Origin: Kingdonia uniflora
Lineage: Eukaryota > Streptophyta > Magnoliopsida > Ranunculales > Circaeasteraceae
Direction of reading: 5' to 3'
Length of the DNA stretch: 64,000 nt
Assembly: GCA_014058105.1 (NCBI GenBank)
Contig: JACGCM010001655.1
Coordinates: 2,790,001 to 2,854,000, forward strand
A program made the translations under genes and the position numbers. The notes under the pieces are model-generated. The model searched no databases. It saw only the letters and a program-made list of their open reading frames with translations, and was not told the origin of the DNA. Of this stretch, positions 26,001 through 33,790 are shown piece by piece (position 1 is the stretch's first letter; every line of letters begins with the position of its first letter).

Positions 26001-29000
26001 CTTTATGTTTTATAAGATAAACCAAGGAGCTTGGTATCAGTTCCTTAACCTTTTCTGTAGTCTCTTGGGTCTTTGAATGGGGATTTAGTATATCATTGAA
26101 AGCGTAGTGGTGCAAGCCTTTTAGAAGGAAAATAGGAAAAGTTCTTCAGGCTCTTTGTCTAGTATTGGATAGGATTTGTGGAAGGTTATGAATGAAAGGT
26201 ATTTTGAAGGAAAGGCAAAAACTGTGGAAGCAATCGTGTTTGACATATATGCTATGTTTTTTTATTGGTCATTTTCCTCCATTTTTGTAAGGGTAGTGAG
26301 GTTTGAAGATCTTGTGATGCCATGGAGGGAGGGATTAAGTTATAGCGGATCCAACATGATGCCGAGTATTCTTTTCCCTTTGCCTTTGACTTGTATTCTT
26401 TCCAACCTCAGAAAGATTCCTTTGAGATGATTAATAATTTATTTCGCATTCTCAATGAAAAAAATCAGGGTTCACCGGCTATAGTCATTGATAAATATGA
26501 AATTAACCGTATATGTTCTAAATCACCCTGGAGATAGCGATGAGATCAGAAGATGAATAAAACAGGAAGTATGTTGATAGTGCCATCAAAAGCAAAGATG
26601 CAGAGGCAGCATAGTTGAAAGTGAATGAGGATGATCCACGGTTCAGTTGTTATCTTTCTTAAATCTTCCTTGGTTGTGTTGGCAATGATGAAGCTGTTAA
26701 AATACCTATTTGGTAAACCACTTCGAGTTCTCGAGTTACCATCCAAGCCAAAATAAGGATTGTAGTAGGTGGAGATTAAATAAATCAAGTAGACGAAGCA
26801 TGTGTCACGGTCCAGGTGTTTCATATTCTACTTGATCACAGCCATTGCCGAGTGATCACATGAAAGAGAGACTGGTTGCGCAATGGAATTACGGTGAATC
26901 TCGTTAGATTAAGTATAGACATACGGATAAATGTGATGGGAAACTTTCCTTCTTACTCAAGTTTTAAACACGAGCAGTTTCAAATATCAGATTTATAGCC
27001 ACAAGGCCTACGACATACGGATAAATATATTTCTCCTCGATAAACTTATGGAGTGGCACGCCATCCTTTGCGCTTTCTTACTCAGACAAATGATAGTGAT
27101 CAAGTTTTTTACATTCATGAGAGTGTCTCATCAGAGCATCTCTAACAGGGTGAAATTTGTTTAGGTTTGAGTGAACCTAGACGAACTCGAACTACTTTAT
27201 ACTCCACCAGGTTGGAGGTTCGAGTTTTCGAGCGTAGACAACCCAACCGGTGTTTAGAGAAGCCAAAGGCGTCTAGCTTTGTGTCCTACGGGAAAGTAAA
27301 AGCCCTGCAATTTTTTTAAAGCCACGACTGTCACGGCCCAGCCCGGGACCGCCTCTACAGTGCCCGGAGTGCAGCGGAATAAGGGACCGTGCGGCGTACA
27401 CGGACGCGCGGTCGGCGTGTACCAGCCATCTTCACGGGCGCGGCGCGCCAATGGCATACAACCCACGGATGCTAGAGCGACATCTGGATAATCCTGGATA
27501 CTCGTGAGAGGTCATCGAATATGTATTCGGTATAGGCAACAACGCTGAAGGTTCCCTCAATAATCCCTACAGCGTAATCTCTCGCGACGCGCGCGAGGTA
27601 CGGAAAGCACACTTGTCCTGTAGCGTATCAGGGTAGCTCAATATGCCGGTTTCCACATAAGGGACTCATATCTCAAGGGGCGACGAGCCTGGACTATTTA
27701 TATTGTCCATCTGTAAGGGGCGGTGCGTCTCGGATAGCCCACGGGGCATAGCGGCGCCATATGAAGCCCTTTATTGAAAACTGGCCCGCATTGCGAGGCA
27801 ATGTCCCCTGGCCTTCCCTAGGCCTAGGAGAACTCATAACTATCCCTTGTAGATAGTCCTTGATGACCAAGCATTAAAGCTCTTTTAGTCATAGGGAGGA
27901 TCGGACCAAGGTTCCTCCTTAATATAGCTACTAAGTGAATAGTCAATTTCCAAAATGAAACGTTAAAACATGAGACGAAGCGTATTGGACCTTTTCGCCC
28001 CCTTAACTGAATCCGATTGCGACGAAACTTGGCGTGCTGTTATATTAGGATATAGAGAACAAATACATTTGGACAGAACTCAAAACGCTCGGGTGGATTT
28101 GGCCGGCGTCCGGTAGGTCGTCACACCTCTAAGACCAGCATATCTGCCTCGATTTTAACAAGTGAGAATTTGTCGCCTTTTATTGTCAAAAAGTGGTGTC
28201 GCTGTAAGGAGAGTAGTTTTGAGTTGTCATTTTCTATGAGCCTCATCTCAAACCTACACCGTTCTGCTGAGTAGGACCAGCTATTAGATTGAGTTGGGAG
28301 TAAGTCTCGGTTTTACGTGGCTCCAGTGAAAAAGACCTACACCACTACTGGGGTTGCTCTGATACTCGGATATAGTCTTCTCCCCCCAAGTGAAAACACA
28401 TACGCCGCACCAGATTCTGGGTCTGTTTTGCAGTATTGATAAAAGAGATATATTGTCAATCTCTGGCTTCAGTTACTTCCATGTTTATTATGTTGAAGAA
28501 TTGAGTAGATCTATTGTGGGATGTGTTGGCTTTTATCACTTGACCCGTAAAACCCAAGTGATGACTACAAATAATAATCCTGTGATAATTCAACCTTTGC
28601 ATGTGATTGATCAGACCCGGAAAGTAGAAAAGAAAAAACTGCTAGTTTGCAACTAGGAGCTGCAGCTTTAAGAGAGAAACCACAACTTTGGGATTCTCAA
28701 GAAGAAGAAGCGAAAGCATAGAACATAGTTCTCATCACTATGAACAAGGAGAGCACAAAAGAAAAAGTCGCGTAATTGAGAGCTCCTATTTGATCTGTCC
28801 TTCATGACTCATGAGGACAAACAAACCAAAGAAGTTAATAGAAGTATAACCTTGTGTGCCTACTGGCATAAATAACGGTGTCTGGCACAAGAAATGAGGG
28901 AGTGTCAATTGAGCCGCACGTGCACGATTAAACCTCCCAAATATCTACAACACGAAAAACATTGTTCACAAATAGAAAATATATATACATTGTAAAATCA

Positions 29001-29130
29001 ACAGCACATTTTCATTACCATATAACCACTGTATCAGTCCAATATTAAGAAATTCTGGGTTATATATAGTAGGGTCCTGATTGAATTAAATACAACAAAA
29101 AAGGGATAATACCTCAAAACGCAACGCCAT
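2009..29130 (-). CDS. QTRT1: Queuine tRNA-ribosyltransferase catalytic subunit (TGT/QTRT1-like), C-terminus outside window
   Basis: Catalytic subunit of eukaryotic tRNA-guanine transglycosylase. It exchanges the wobble guanine of Asp, Asn, His and Tyr tRNAs for queuine, normally with a QTRT2 partner. Exons, in transcript order: 29113-29130 (ATG, MALRFE), 28851-28944, 23999-24177, 22726-22776, 10288-10344, 4636-4756, 3870-3936, 3711-3752, 2418-2523, 2009-2119. All junctions are GT-AG and stay in frame through 282 codons. Key motifs are [24 protein letters not shown] (general-acid Asp), [33 protein letters not shown] and [15 protein letters not shown] (nucleophile Asp). The Cys/His zinc site should lie in exons beyond the left edge. 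WIHRCI has His where relatives usually have Asp (WIDRCI or WLDRCI). Intron 4 is 12.4 kb and carries nested retrotransposons. No exon is broken, so the gene is probably functional. Confidence 0.93.
2120..4635 (-). other. TGT introns 6-9
   Basis: Introns of 298, 1,187, 117 and 699 bp separate exons 6 to 10 of the TGT gene. They are AT-rich and hold a short (TA)n run near 3,570. I see no mobile element or other gene in them, unlike the larger introns 2, 4 and 5. Confidence 0.6.
5262..8200 (+). pseudogene. Degenerate L1-type LINE (endonuclease end, RT, zf-RVT)
   Basis: The order of remnants is that of a plant LINE ORF2. At 5,262-5,549 is the end of the APE-type endonuclease, with the SDH motif (SDHCPLLF). 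At 5,470-5,800 is the linker before the reverse transcriptase. At 6,200-6,560 is early RT ([10 protein letters not shown] and [12 protein letters not shown]). Near 6,730 is the YADD catalytic motif, followed by the thumb region to about 7,250. At 7,740-7,960 is a zf-RVT domain with Cys-rich ASICCCC and ADHLL, and FGWEI with a WRAKRRK-like stretch appears near 8,040. Frameshifts and stops occur throughout. It sits in TGT intron 5, opposite to the gene. The copy is split from its RNase H tail (9,790-10,048) by two DNA-type elements. Confidence 0.8.
8202..8864. mobile_element. Small non-autonomous element with GCG/CGC-rich subterminal repeats
   Basis: Imperfect terminal inverted repeats can be read: tccaagGTAGTTAATGCG at 8,202-8,219 against the complement of the right end at 8,845-8,864 (tccaagATAGTCAGATGCG). 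Both ends carry clustered TTGCG/TGCGA words, resembling the subterminal repeats of hAT-like elements. Four bases (AGGA) repeat just outside each end, too short to assign a superfamily. No coding capacity. It interrupts the LINE remnant in TGT intron 5. The superfamily is uncertain. Confidence 0.4.
8774..8857. repeat. 21-bp tandem repeat, about four copies
   Basis: A unit of the form CGCATTTGTTACATATGCAAG is present twice exactly, then twice with growing divergence. It lies at the right end of the small element. The unit contains the palindromic CATATG. Arrays like this near the ends of DNA transposons can bind transposase; that role is inferred only from position. Confidence 0.85.
8881..9717. 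mobile_element. Foldback (long inverted repeat) element
   Basis: Almost the whole 837 bp is one imperfect palindrome. The left arm starts AAGTATTTAACACTAATTAA and the right arm ends with its complement; internal blocks such as CATGAACCAGTCGGTTCC and GTGAGTTTCACATAACATTT mirror around a centre near 9,297. The arms are about 410 bp with scattered mismatches and small indels. It has no coding capacity. No clear target duplication was found. Long-TIR MULE relatives and foldback elements look like this. The RNA would form a long hairpin within the TGT pre-mRNA. Confidence 0.85.
9790..10048 (+). pseudogene. LINE RNase H tail
   Basis: This reads as the last part of a LINE RNase H domain ([15 protein letters not shown], then [14 protein letters not shown]), parallel to the fragment at the left edge of the window. 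It is on the same strand as the LINE body at 5.3-8.2 kb and in the right order, so it is probably the 3' end of that copy, displaced by the insertions at 8,202-9,717. Confidence 0.6.
10345..10639 (-). other. Start of TGT intron 4 debris zone, nothing recognised
   Basis: AT-rich intronic sequence at the 3' end of the 12.4-kb intron 4, just upstream of exon 5 on the minus strand. No motif was recognised apart from the splice acceptor at 10,345-10,346. Confidence 0.4.
10640..11300 (-). pseudogene. LINE ORF1 (DUF4283-like) fragment
   Basis: The minus strand encodes pieces of the gag-like ORF1 of plant LINEs: a [18 protein letters not shown] stretch, then [16 protein letters not shown] and [18 protein letters not shown]. 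This matches the DUF4283 layout (W...LVGYFVG..., GxxxFxF, RPWxP.....). Several stops separate the pieces. It is not collinear with the plus-strand LINE next to it, so it is a separate insertion. Confidence 0.55.
11690..11995 (-). pseudogene. LINE RNase H fragment
   Basis: The minus-strand translation gives [19 protein letters not shown], then [20 protein letters not shown], the start and middle of an RVT_3 RNase H domain (the acidic E of the ELxA helix is present). Stops occur in between. It abuts the plus-strand LINE tail at 11,960, so one of the two inserted into or beside the other. Confidence 0.55.
11960..12585 (+). pseudogene. LINE 3' end (zf-RVT tail)
   Basis: Reads as zf-[18 protein letters not shown], a run of Leu, then [20 protein letters not shown], with [18 protein letters not shown] in another frame. 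The downstream sequence ends in an A-rich tail near 12,580. A related 3' end occurs at 26,100-26,460 in the same orientation. The poly-Leu stretch comes from a (CTTTTA)n expansion inside the former coding region. Confidence 0.7.
12097..12123. repeat. (CTTTTA)n microsatellite inside LINE zf-RVT
   Basis: About four and a half copies of a six-base unit, in frame with the former zinc-finger reading frame, where it gives extra Leu codons between the DH and HC residues. Confidence 0.8.
12975..13200 (+). repeat. 5' LTR of the gypsy element
   Basis: Begins TGATGTAGCACATCCC and ends CAGCTTACACTA. It matches 21,135-21,359. A TATATAAAGAGG box at about 13,034 is the likely promoter. Confidence 0.93.
13201..13216 (+). 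other. Primer binding site of the gypsy element
   Basis: TGTTATCAGAGC directly follows the 5' LTR and resembles the TGGTATCAGAGC priming site complementary to initiator tRNA-Met, with one changed base. Confidence 0.7.
13203..13927 (+). pseudogene. Gypsy gag-region remnant
   Basis: Short open stretches in different frames lie between the primer site and the protease. I see no conserved retrotransposon gag motif; assignment rests on position. The region is more GC-rich than the intron around it, like the rest of this element. Confidence 0.4.
13928..15830 (+). pseudogene. Gypsy protease, reverse transcriptase and RNase H
   Basis: Protease: [19 protein letters not shown] near 14,030 and [15 protein letters not shown] near 14,238, the pattern of plant gypsy aspartic proteases, with Cys in the position after the catalytic Asp. 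[19 protein letters not shown], then [25 protein letters not shown] and the catalytic [11 protein letters not shown] at about 15,024-15,057. RNase [28 protein letters not shown] and HTDHDALRY. Frameshifts near 14,690-14,760 and stops at 15,174, 15,548 and later make it inactive. Confidence 0.9.
15850..20069 (+). mobile_element. 5'-truncated Ty1/copia retrotransposon inside the gypsy element
   Basis: The copia order is clear. Gag (UBN2-like) is at 15,880-16,330, with [18 protein letters not shown] and [18 protein letters not shown]-pre-integrase [10 protein letters not shown] is near 17,030. The integrase core is at 17,200-17,640, with [10 protein letters not shown] and [16 protein letters not shown] is at 18,490-19,110, with [24 protein letters not shown] and [12 protein letters not shown]. 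RNase H is at 19,230-19,510, with [19 protein letters not shown]. It ends with a polypurine tract and one LTR. Stops and frameshifts are frequent. There is no 5' LTR or gag start, and the sequence passes straight into gypsy at both sides. Confidence 0.88.
19835..20069 (+). repeat. 3' LTR of the copia element
   Basis: Begins TGTTAGTCCACCCC directly after the purine tract GCGGGGGAG (about 19,826-19,834) and ends near CTCTACACA. It contains a TATAAATA box near 20,015 and several internal ATACAGCTG/CAGCTGTAT inverted words. The exact right end could be 20,067 or 20,069. Confidence 0.75.
20070..21110 (+). pseudogene. Gypsy integrase and C-terminal tail
   Basis: Resumes the gypsy frame at [18 protein letters not shown], followed by [44 protein letters not shown] and [15 protein letters not shown]. 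It then has the usual C-terminal [20 protein letters not shown] and a weak YKVHWLGK stretch in another frame that could be a decayed chromodomain. A frameshift near 20,390 and a stop at 20,575 break it. Confidence 0.88.
21135..21359 (+). repeat. 3' LTR of the gypsy element
   Basis: Begins TGATGTAGCACATCCC, ends CAGTTTACACTA, and is followed by the duplicated target GAATG. Confidence 0.93.
21450..21790 (-). pseudogene. LINE fragment (region between RT and zf-RVT)
   Basis: The minus strand reads [19 protein letters not shown], the 'W.DPW..GG.L' signature that sits between the RT and zf-RVT of plant LINEs, followed by a [10 protein letters not shown] stretch. It is cut off close to the gypsy insertion, so the rest of this LINE may have continued on the other side of that element. 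Confidence 0.5.
21791..22725. other. TGT intron 4, 5' part
   Basis: AT-rich intronic sequence. An open frame at 22,131-22,433 gives a Lys-rich peptide that I do not recognise and consider chance. Confidence 0.4.
22777..23998. other. TGT intron 3
   Basis: An ordinary 1.2-kb intron with GT-AG ends. No repeat or coding remnant recognised. Confidence 0.5.
24178..26099. other. TGT intron 2, 3' half
   Basis: Contains a short GGGT-rich run at about 24,250-24,275 and a diverged direct repeat (24,991-25,282). A moderately GC-rich block at 24,660-24,840 has overlapping frames with no recognisable protein. A short head-to-tail duplication (CTCCTCTTTATGTTT twice) lies at 25,972-26,010. Confidence 0.4.
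24991..25282. repeat. Diverged direct repeat
   Basis: About 75 bp starting ATGGGAGTAT and running through CCTACCAA and a ..TGGT.AGCC.ATTTA. stretch occurs at about 24,991-25,070 and again at about 25,208-25,282, with roughly a quarter of positions changed. The parent element is not recognised. Confidence 0.5.
26100..26460 (+). pseudogene. LINE 3' end, related to the copy at 12.0-12.6 kb
   Basis: Aligns by eye with 12,215-12,585: both run from a GCAA(A/G)CC(G/T)TTTAGAAGGAA start, through TTTGAAGATCT(C/T)GTG and (T/G)CGGATCCAACATGAT-like words, to a terminal TTCTCAA(T/A)(G/A)AAAA. The former protein is the tail of zf-RVT. Both copies are on the plus strand in different TGT introns and look like independent 5'-truncated LINE insertions. 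Confidence 0.65.
26461..27131. other. TGT intron 2, middle
   Basis: No gene or element recognised. A minus-strand frame at 26,546-26,824 matches no family I can name. Confidence 0.35.
27132..28361. mobile_element. MITE split by a solo LTR
   Basis: The left end, CAGAGCATCTCTAACAGGG, is mirrored by the complement of the right end, CAGAGCAACCCCAGTAGTGG. This GAGCATCTCYAA-type terminus is common in plant hAT-like MITEs. The two halves (27,132-27,328 and 28,126-28,361, about 430 bp together) are non-coding and flank a GC-rich LTR-like block. No clear 8-bp target duplication was seen. It lies in TGT intron 2. Confidence 0.55.
27329..28125 (+). repeat. Probable solo LTR of a gypsy-type element
   Basis: About 797 bp beginning TGTCACGGCCCAGCCCGGG and ending GTAGGTCGTCACA. 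It is much more GC-rich than the surrounding intron and has no coding capacity. The TGTCAC...TCACA ends fit LTRs of Del/Tekay-like gypsy elements. The flanking 5-bp duplication is not evident, so the ends or nature could be wrong. Confidence 0.5.
28362..28850. other. TGT intron 2, 5' end
   Basis: AT-rich intronic sequence down to exon 2. A plus-strand frame at 28,390-28,656 gives an 88-residue peptide with no recognisable family, probably chance. Confidence 0.4.
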
Positions 29131-29148
29131 TGTATGAACCCGGAGTGT

Positions 29149-29232
29149 CCTGATTTAAGTATTGCACAAAATTAATGTTAAAGCGAGAGTGGAGTTGAGT
29201 TGAGAAGGAGAGAGTGAGAGAAAAACTTACAA
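29149..29232 (-). other. Possible 5'-leader intron of the TGT gene
   Basis: On the minus strand, GTAAGTTTTTCTC at about 29,231 could be a donor and TTAAATCAG at about 29,149 an acceptor, which would remove about 80 bp of leader 20 bp before the ATG. Only transcripts can confirm it. Confidence 0.35.
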
Positions 29233-29241
29233 TAGTTTAGA

Positions 29242-29250
29242 TTAGGGTTT
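29242..29250 (-). promoter_or_regulatory. Telo-box-like motif upstream of TGT
   Basis: AAACCCTAA on the minus strand, about 115 bp upstream of the TGT start codon. Telo-boxes are frequent near the transcription start of plant genes for translation and growth. Function here is inferred. Confidence 0.45.
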
Positions 29251-29449
29251 GAGGTTTGGGAAGAAAGGGTATCGCTTTGTACCTCAGTCTACTCCGGCGG
29301 CTGGCAAGAAAGAACGCGCGCCAATTGTATGGTGTTTGGGTAAAAGCTGTTGTTGAGGCCTCAACCACTACAGGTTTGGTACCCTCAACTCCAGCAGTGT
29401 TTGGACAGTGGGTTATCTCTTCTATTGGTCTTTCTTTTGGAAAACCTTT

Positions 29450-29655
29450 TTTGTTTTGTTTTTTTTTTTAAATGGAGGTATCCGGCCACGGCCAAGCCCT
29501 CAATTCCTGACTAGATCCTCTAAGGCTCATACAATTGCCCGCAAACCACACGAACCCGATGGGCTCATATCAATCTTGAAACCCACACGGAGGTGAGAAT
29601 CGAACTGCGTTCCTCCAGGTAGGTATTAAGCTACCTATCTCAAACCACTGGGCAA
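29450..29655 (-). mobile_element. tRNA-derived SINE
   Basis: On the minus strand it starts near GCCCAGTGGTTTGAG. It has an internal promoter of tRNA type: an A-box-like stretch around 29,640 and a B box (GTTCGATTCTC) at 29,594-29,604. A GC-richer body follows, ending in an A-rich tail (29,450-29,472 on the plus strand as T-runs). The length of about 200 bp is normal for plant SINEs. It lies about 320 bp upstream of the TGT ATG, in the same orientation as that gene. Target duplications could not be set with confidence. Confidence 0.7.
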
Positions 29656-29954
29656 CAAGTAGTTAGTTTCTCTCGAAAAGGCTTGAGTATGTAATCCACA
29701 ATCGAATTAGAGATTATCATAATCAAAGAAATTGAATGAACAGCACAATTTGGTGGGTAAGATTTCCCAAAGAGAGCTTCAATTGCTCAAAATTGATTAC
29801 AATGAATTCCTCTCTCGATCTCTCTTGATCTTTCTCTCAAGATCTCTGGATCACTTTTCACATTACCTAGCTTTACCCTCTTAAAAGTTATAAGTTTCAT
29901 AGTTACAACATAAGACAAAAAAGCCCTTGAAACGACCTAAAAATATTATAAGTC

Positions 29955-31015
29955 AGGCTCTGTTCGAACAGAAGACTCATAACAAAGTCTATTAGAATAT
30001 AGTTAAAAGTCTATTCGAATAGACTAGTTATGAGTAGTCTATTCGAATAGAACAAATGCCTATTCAAATAGACTACTTATAACTTGTTCTGCTTTAATAT
30101 AACAAATGTCTCTTCGAACATACTTCACATTTTGTCTATTTGTAAGGGGATTAATGTCTAGATCCTCCTGTATCAGTCTAGAGGACTTGGTGGTTGTTTG
30201 AATATGTACCAAACTTTGATCCATGACCTTCTGGAGAAGGGTATACCGAAACAACTTTTTCGAGTCTTGATTAGTGAAATTTTATGTGTTTGGTATTTAA
30301 TGTATTTCAAGAAATAGGTCAGACCTAATTCTATCAACCAATGATCTAGAATTAAATAGAAACAATCAATAGTAAAGACAATGAATTAAATGACACAAGC
30401 AATTGTTCACCCTGTGAAAACTCTTTAGTCAAGAGAAAAACCACAGGTCGTTGTCGATGAACACGACAACCAAAAATCCACTAATCAAAAAGAGTTTAAT
30501 CTAAATTACATTTACGTACTAGATAACATCATCTCGTGATTATCTATCTTTTGATCAAAGCTTCACACTCTATCCCCTTCGTTATCGCAATGACACTCCT
30601 TGATCTCACATCAAGTATCACCCGTCTTGAATCACTCTACAACATTTTGTGGGAAGTAGGATACACTAACTCAACATCAACTTCAATATTTTTAGGTTTT
30701 GATTGATGTCAAATTGTCTTTCTAGTAAAGGAAATTGAGCTCTATCGAAAATAACTTTTTGCCCAAGAAAAGATAAAGAGATAGAGAGAGAAAATAGAAG
30801 CAATGTTCGCTTAAATAGAGTTTCAGCTTTTCTCGAGACTCGTTCGAACGACATCCAAGCCCGTTTGAACGACTTAAGCTCATGAGCCAAAATTTCAGGG
30901 AGTTGGAAAAGGGTCGTTCGAACTACTTTATGATAATTGGTCTTCAGCTCTAGAAACATGACCACTCGTTGGAACGGCATTCAAGCACGTTCGAACGACT
31001 TCGACAATTTCATTC
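29955..31015. repeat. Clusters of TTCGAA-centred palindromes
   Basis: At 29,955-30,115 the motif TCTATTCGAATAGA and variants recur about six times. At 30,838-31,010 CGTTCGAACGAC and variants recur about five times. The two clusters have different flanks around the same TTCGAA core. Confidence 0.6.
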
Positions 31016-31911
31016 TTCACATACGAGTTCATCTCAAAACGTCCCTAGATCCTTCTTCTTGGTCGTTGGTTGATAGAAGATTGTACGAAGGTCTTCATCC
31101 TGTCACTGTCTTCGACTGAGATAACTACGGACCTTTACATATACGAAATGGGACAAACCAATACCTTTCAATTAGCTATAAACCATGGGTTAGCTATCTC
31201 GCTATAAGAATTTGGCCACCTGACAACAACTCAAATCCGCTACTTCCTTAAGAGGTTACAACCTTTTTTCTCATACTTTTCAACCACCCGTATTGGTCGT
31301 TCCTCATTTTACTCTCACTTTCAAAAGGTATATAACCCGTGTTGGTCGGTCCCCATTTTAATCGTAGTGGAGTTGAGTGAATTTAAATGCTTTCATTTGA
31401 AAATTGCAAATTATTTGGTATTTTTTACGGAGATGCGTTTGTTATCCACAACAATAATAAATGTCTAGATGGATAAGACTTCAGGTGAGAAAATTATTGG
31501 ACAAAAAGTGAAAAAATTGTCTGAAAGTCTTGTTAGGGTGGGCACCAATTTATTGTTGTATGTGGAAAAATCAACTCACTTTCTACTATGCAAACGACCG
31601 TTGTTGAGCGTTTTTACGATAGACGACGTTAAAATTATTAGATGTCCACAAATTTTGCTTATTTCTCTCCAATCTTCTCGTTGTCCTATATTCTCAACAT
31701 CTCTTCAATTTCCAATTTATTTTATATTTTTGCTATCTGTTGGTCGGTCGTTAAAAGATGACATATTTAAGTATGAATGATGAAACATATAACATATTAT
31801 AATCACCCAGTGAAGAAGGGTTATTGAAGTTTTGTTGTTTTAGCTCACTCGTCACTCTATGACTATTTGAGTCTTCACTTAATTAGGAGTTGAAAGACAA
31901 AAAATCAAGGG

Positions 31912-31940
31912 TTTTTTTTTTTTTTGGGGGGGGGGGGGGG
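31912..31940. repeat. T-run followed by G-run
   Basis: About 14 T directly followed by 15 G, 315 bp before the Tat 5' LTR. The sequence after it (TGTTGTATAG) could be the start of an older LTR with the G-run as its purine tract, but no partner was found. Confidence 0.7.
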
Positions 31941-32254
31941 TGTTGTATAGGGTTATTAACAAATTGTAGGAATTTAATATATATCAAACTATGTGTTCAA
32001 AATTTGAGTTTTGTGGGATAGTTAGGAAAACATAACCGAAACTACCCTCACACATCTCTATAGTTGGACTTTTGCTTTGGGGGTAGTATAGGGTGCAGGA
32101 AAAATGTGAAGAGAGTTGATAATTTGCTACATTTTGGTGGAGGATTATAACTTTAGTTAGAGAGTTTGAAGTAGCCTACCGAAAATACCCTCGAACAATT
32201 TAACATAGTACATATATATGAGTAGGGTAAATTGGTGTTTAAGTGCAGGAGTAT

Positions 32255-32832
32255 TGTAAGAACCTGTCCCTCAACCTAGTCCAGACTCAAACTACCTCAA
32301 TATCATACTCACGCATTACACACGTGACATATACAATCAGTATTGACACCTAGACCACGAACTGATAAAGAACATGGATCGAGCACTATAGCAAAATATG
32401 AACAAGTCAAAGAAACTTGTCTCCCACGAACTAACAGTTACACATTCAACTACCATTTACCTCATTATCAGGAAAACATGTTTCTATACAATAATGAGTT
32501 ATAGGTAAAGTATATATAAAGAAAAAGTTCCAGAGGAGAAAATGAACAGATTTTCTAGATTATAACACATGAATTCCTAGATTATAAACACCACAAAAAT
32601 TCTTATCTCAAGATCAAACATTTATAGTTCAAGAGATTACTTGTAATAAGATAACAGCCTTAAGCAATAAAAGTTATATTTAATAAACCCTCAACTCGAG
32701 GTTGAGGTTTTTTACCTATTTAAAGATTTTTCATGTTAAATCACCTATGCCACTTCTTGTATTACACAAATTATTGTCACATGTACTTTTGGTGTAAAAT
32801 CTAATTTTAAGCTACGGAATTAGGTCATTATA
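32255..32832 (+). repeat. 5' LTR of the Tat element
   Basis: Begins TGTAAGAACCTGTCCCTC and ends GGTCATTATA. It aligns along its length with 42,800-43,388 and has a GTATATATAAAG promoter-like box near 32,508. Confidence 0.92.
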
Positions 32833-32910
32833 TTTGGCACCATCTATGGGAAAGAAGACATTTCCACGATATCCTAAGGCATATATTTACTCTACTATCT
32901 ATTTCTAATC

Positions 32911-33790
32911 ATGGTCACTTCCAAGCGATCAACAACAGGAGTCTAGCTCGATCTTTCAGTTGAATCGGAACAACTCGTATAACTACGGGCGAATCTTCAT
33001 GCCGATATAGAGAAGTGTAATGAGTTCGAGCATTAGTTAACTCTTGACCGGGAGCTCCGCAACAAAGAACTCGAAAGCGAGCGTCAAACTCGTTTGACAG
33101 CATTCAAAAGACATAAAAATAGATAACAACTATATAGACTGTATTACAAGCTTTGTAGGGCACTCAGCAGGCTCCCCATACCAGAGATCGTGATCAAGTG
33201 TCAGCAAACTCCCGAGTTTTTGTACGAGAAAGATTAGAACCTTGATGAGCAACCAACAAAGCCATTTCCAAAAATCTTCAGCACGAGCCTCAAGCTTCAA
33301 TTCATTTGGGATGAAAAACTCAGTCCGATATTAGCAAAAGTTTTTGGCCTTCTAAACGTTAAGAGGAGGAGCAACGACCTCAACCTTGGATTGGAATACG
33401 TGACCGTTTGAGCGAGGGCACCGGTACTCATAATCCTCGACCAGCTTGCCAACACACTCAGGCAACACGTTTGTACATCACACAAGAACACATGGATCAA
33501 CGTATCAAAGAGTAAATTGAATTTCAAGCTATAGGCAGTAAGGACAATTTCACCAAGTTACAAGGTAGTCTGATTGCCAAAGAGTTATTTGATATGGAAG
33601 TACCAACAAGTTTTTATACTCCAAAGATACGTAAATCCAAGGGCACCGATCTGAAGGAACACATTCAGCAATTCCGTGATTATCTGGGATTGTACTCAAA
33701 TCTCAACCAAACTGACTGACCATTACTGCACTCTTCGGGGTTTTTTCTAACAAAAGTGGAAGCCCCAAATGTTTGTTACTTTAAAATCTC
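32911..33790 (+). pseudogene. Tat gag remnant
   Basis: A start codon at 32,911 (MVTSKRSTTG) opens a frame soon broken by stops. The recognisable gag core is at about 33,560-33,720 (SLIAKELFDMEVPTSFYTPK, then EHIQQFRDYLGLYSNLN). The sequence jumps from gag to the RNase H region within about 150 bp. Confidence 0.7.

Larger units (their letters stand above)
29660..32249. other. Intergenic stretch, repeat-derived, no gene
   Basis: AT-rich DNA between the SINE and the Tat element. It holds two clusters of TTCGAA palindromes and a T/G homopolymer tract. The stretch at 30,280-31,130 looks repeat-derived (possibly an old LTR) but shows no domain. Confidence 0.4.

Noticed and set aside
27329..28125. 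GC-rich block that could be a ribosomal DNA fragment or bacterial contamination
   Set aside because: No rRNA core motif could be read, no open frame is present, and the TGTCAC...TCACA ends fit an LTR better.
29594..29655. A tRNA gene on the minus strand
   Set aside because: A and B boxes are present but there is no foldable acceptor stem, and an A-tailed body follows, so it is a SINE.
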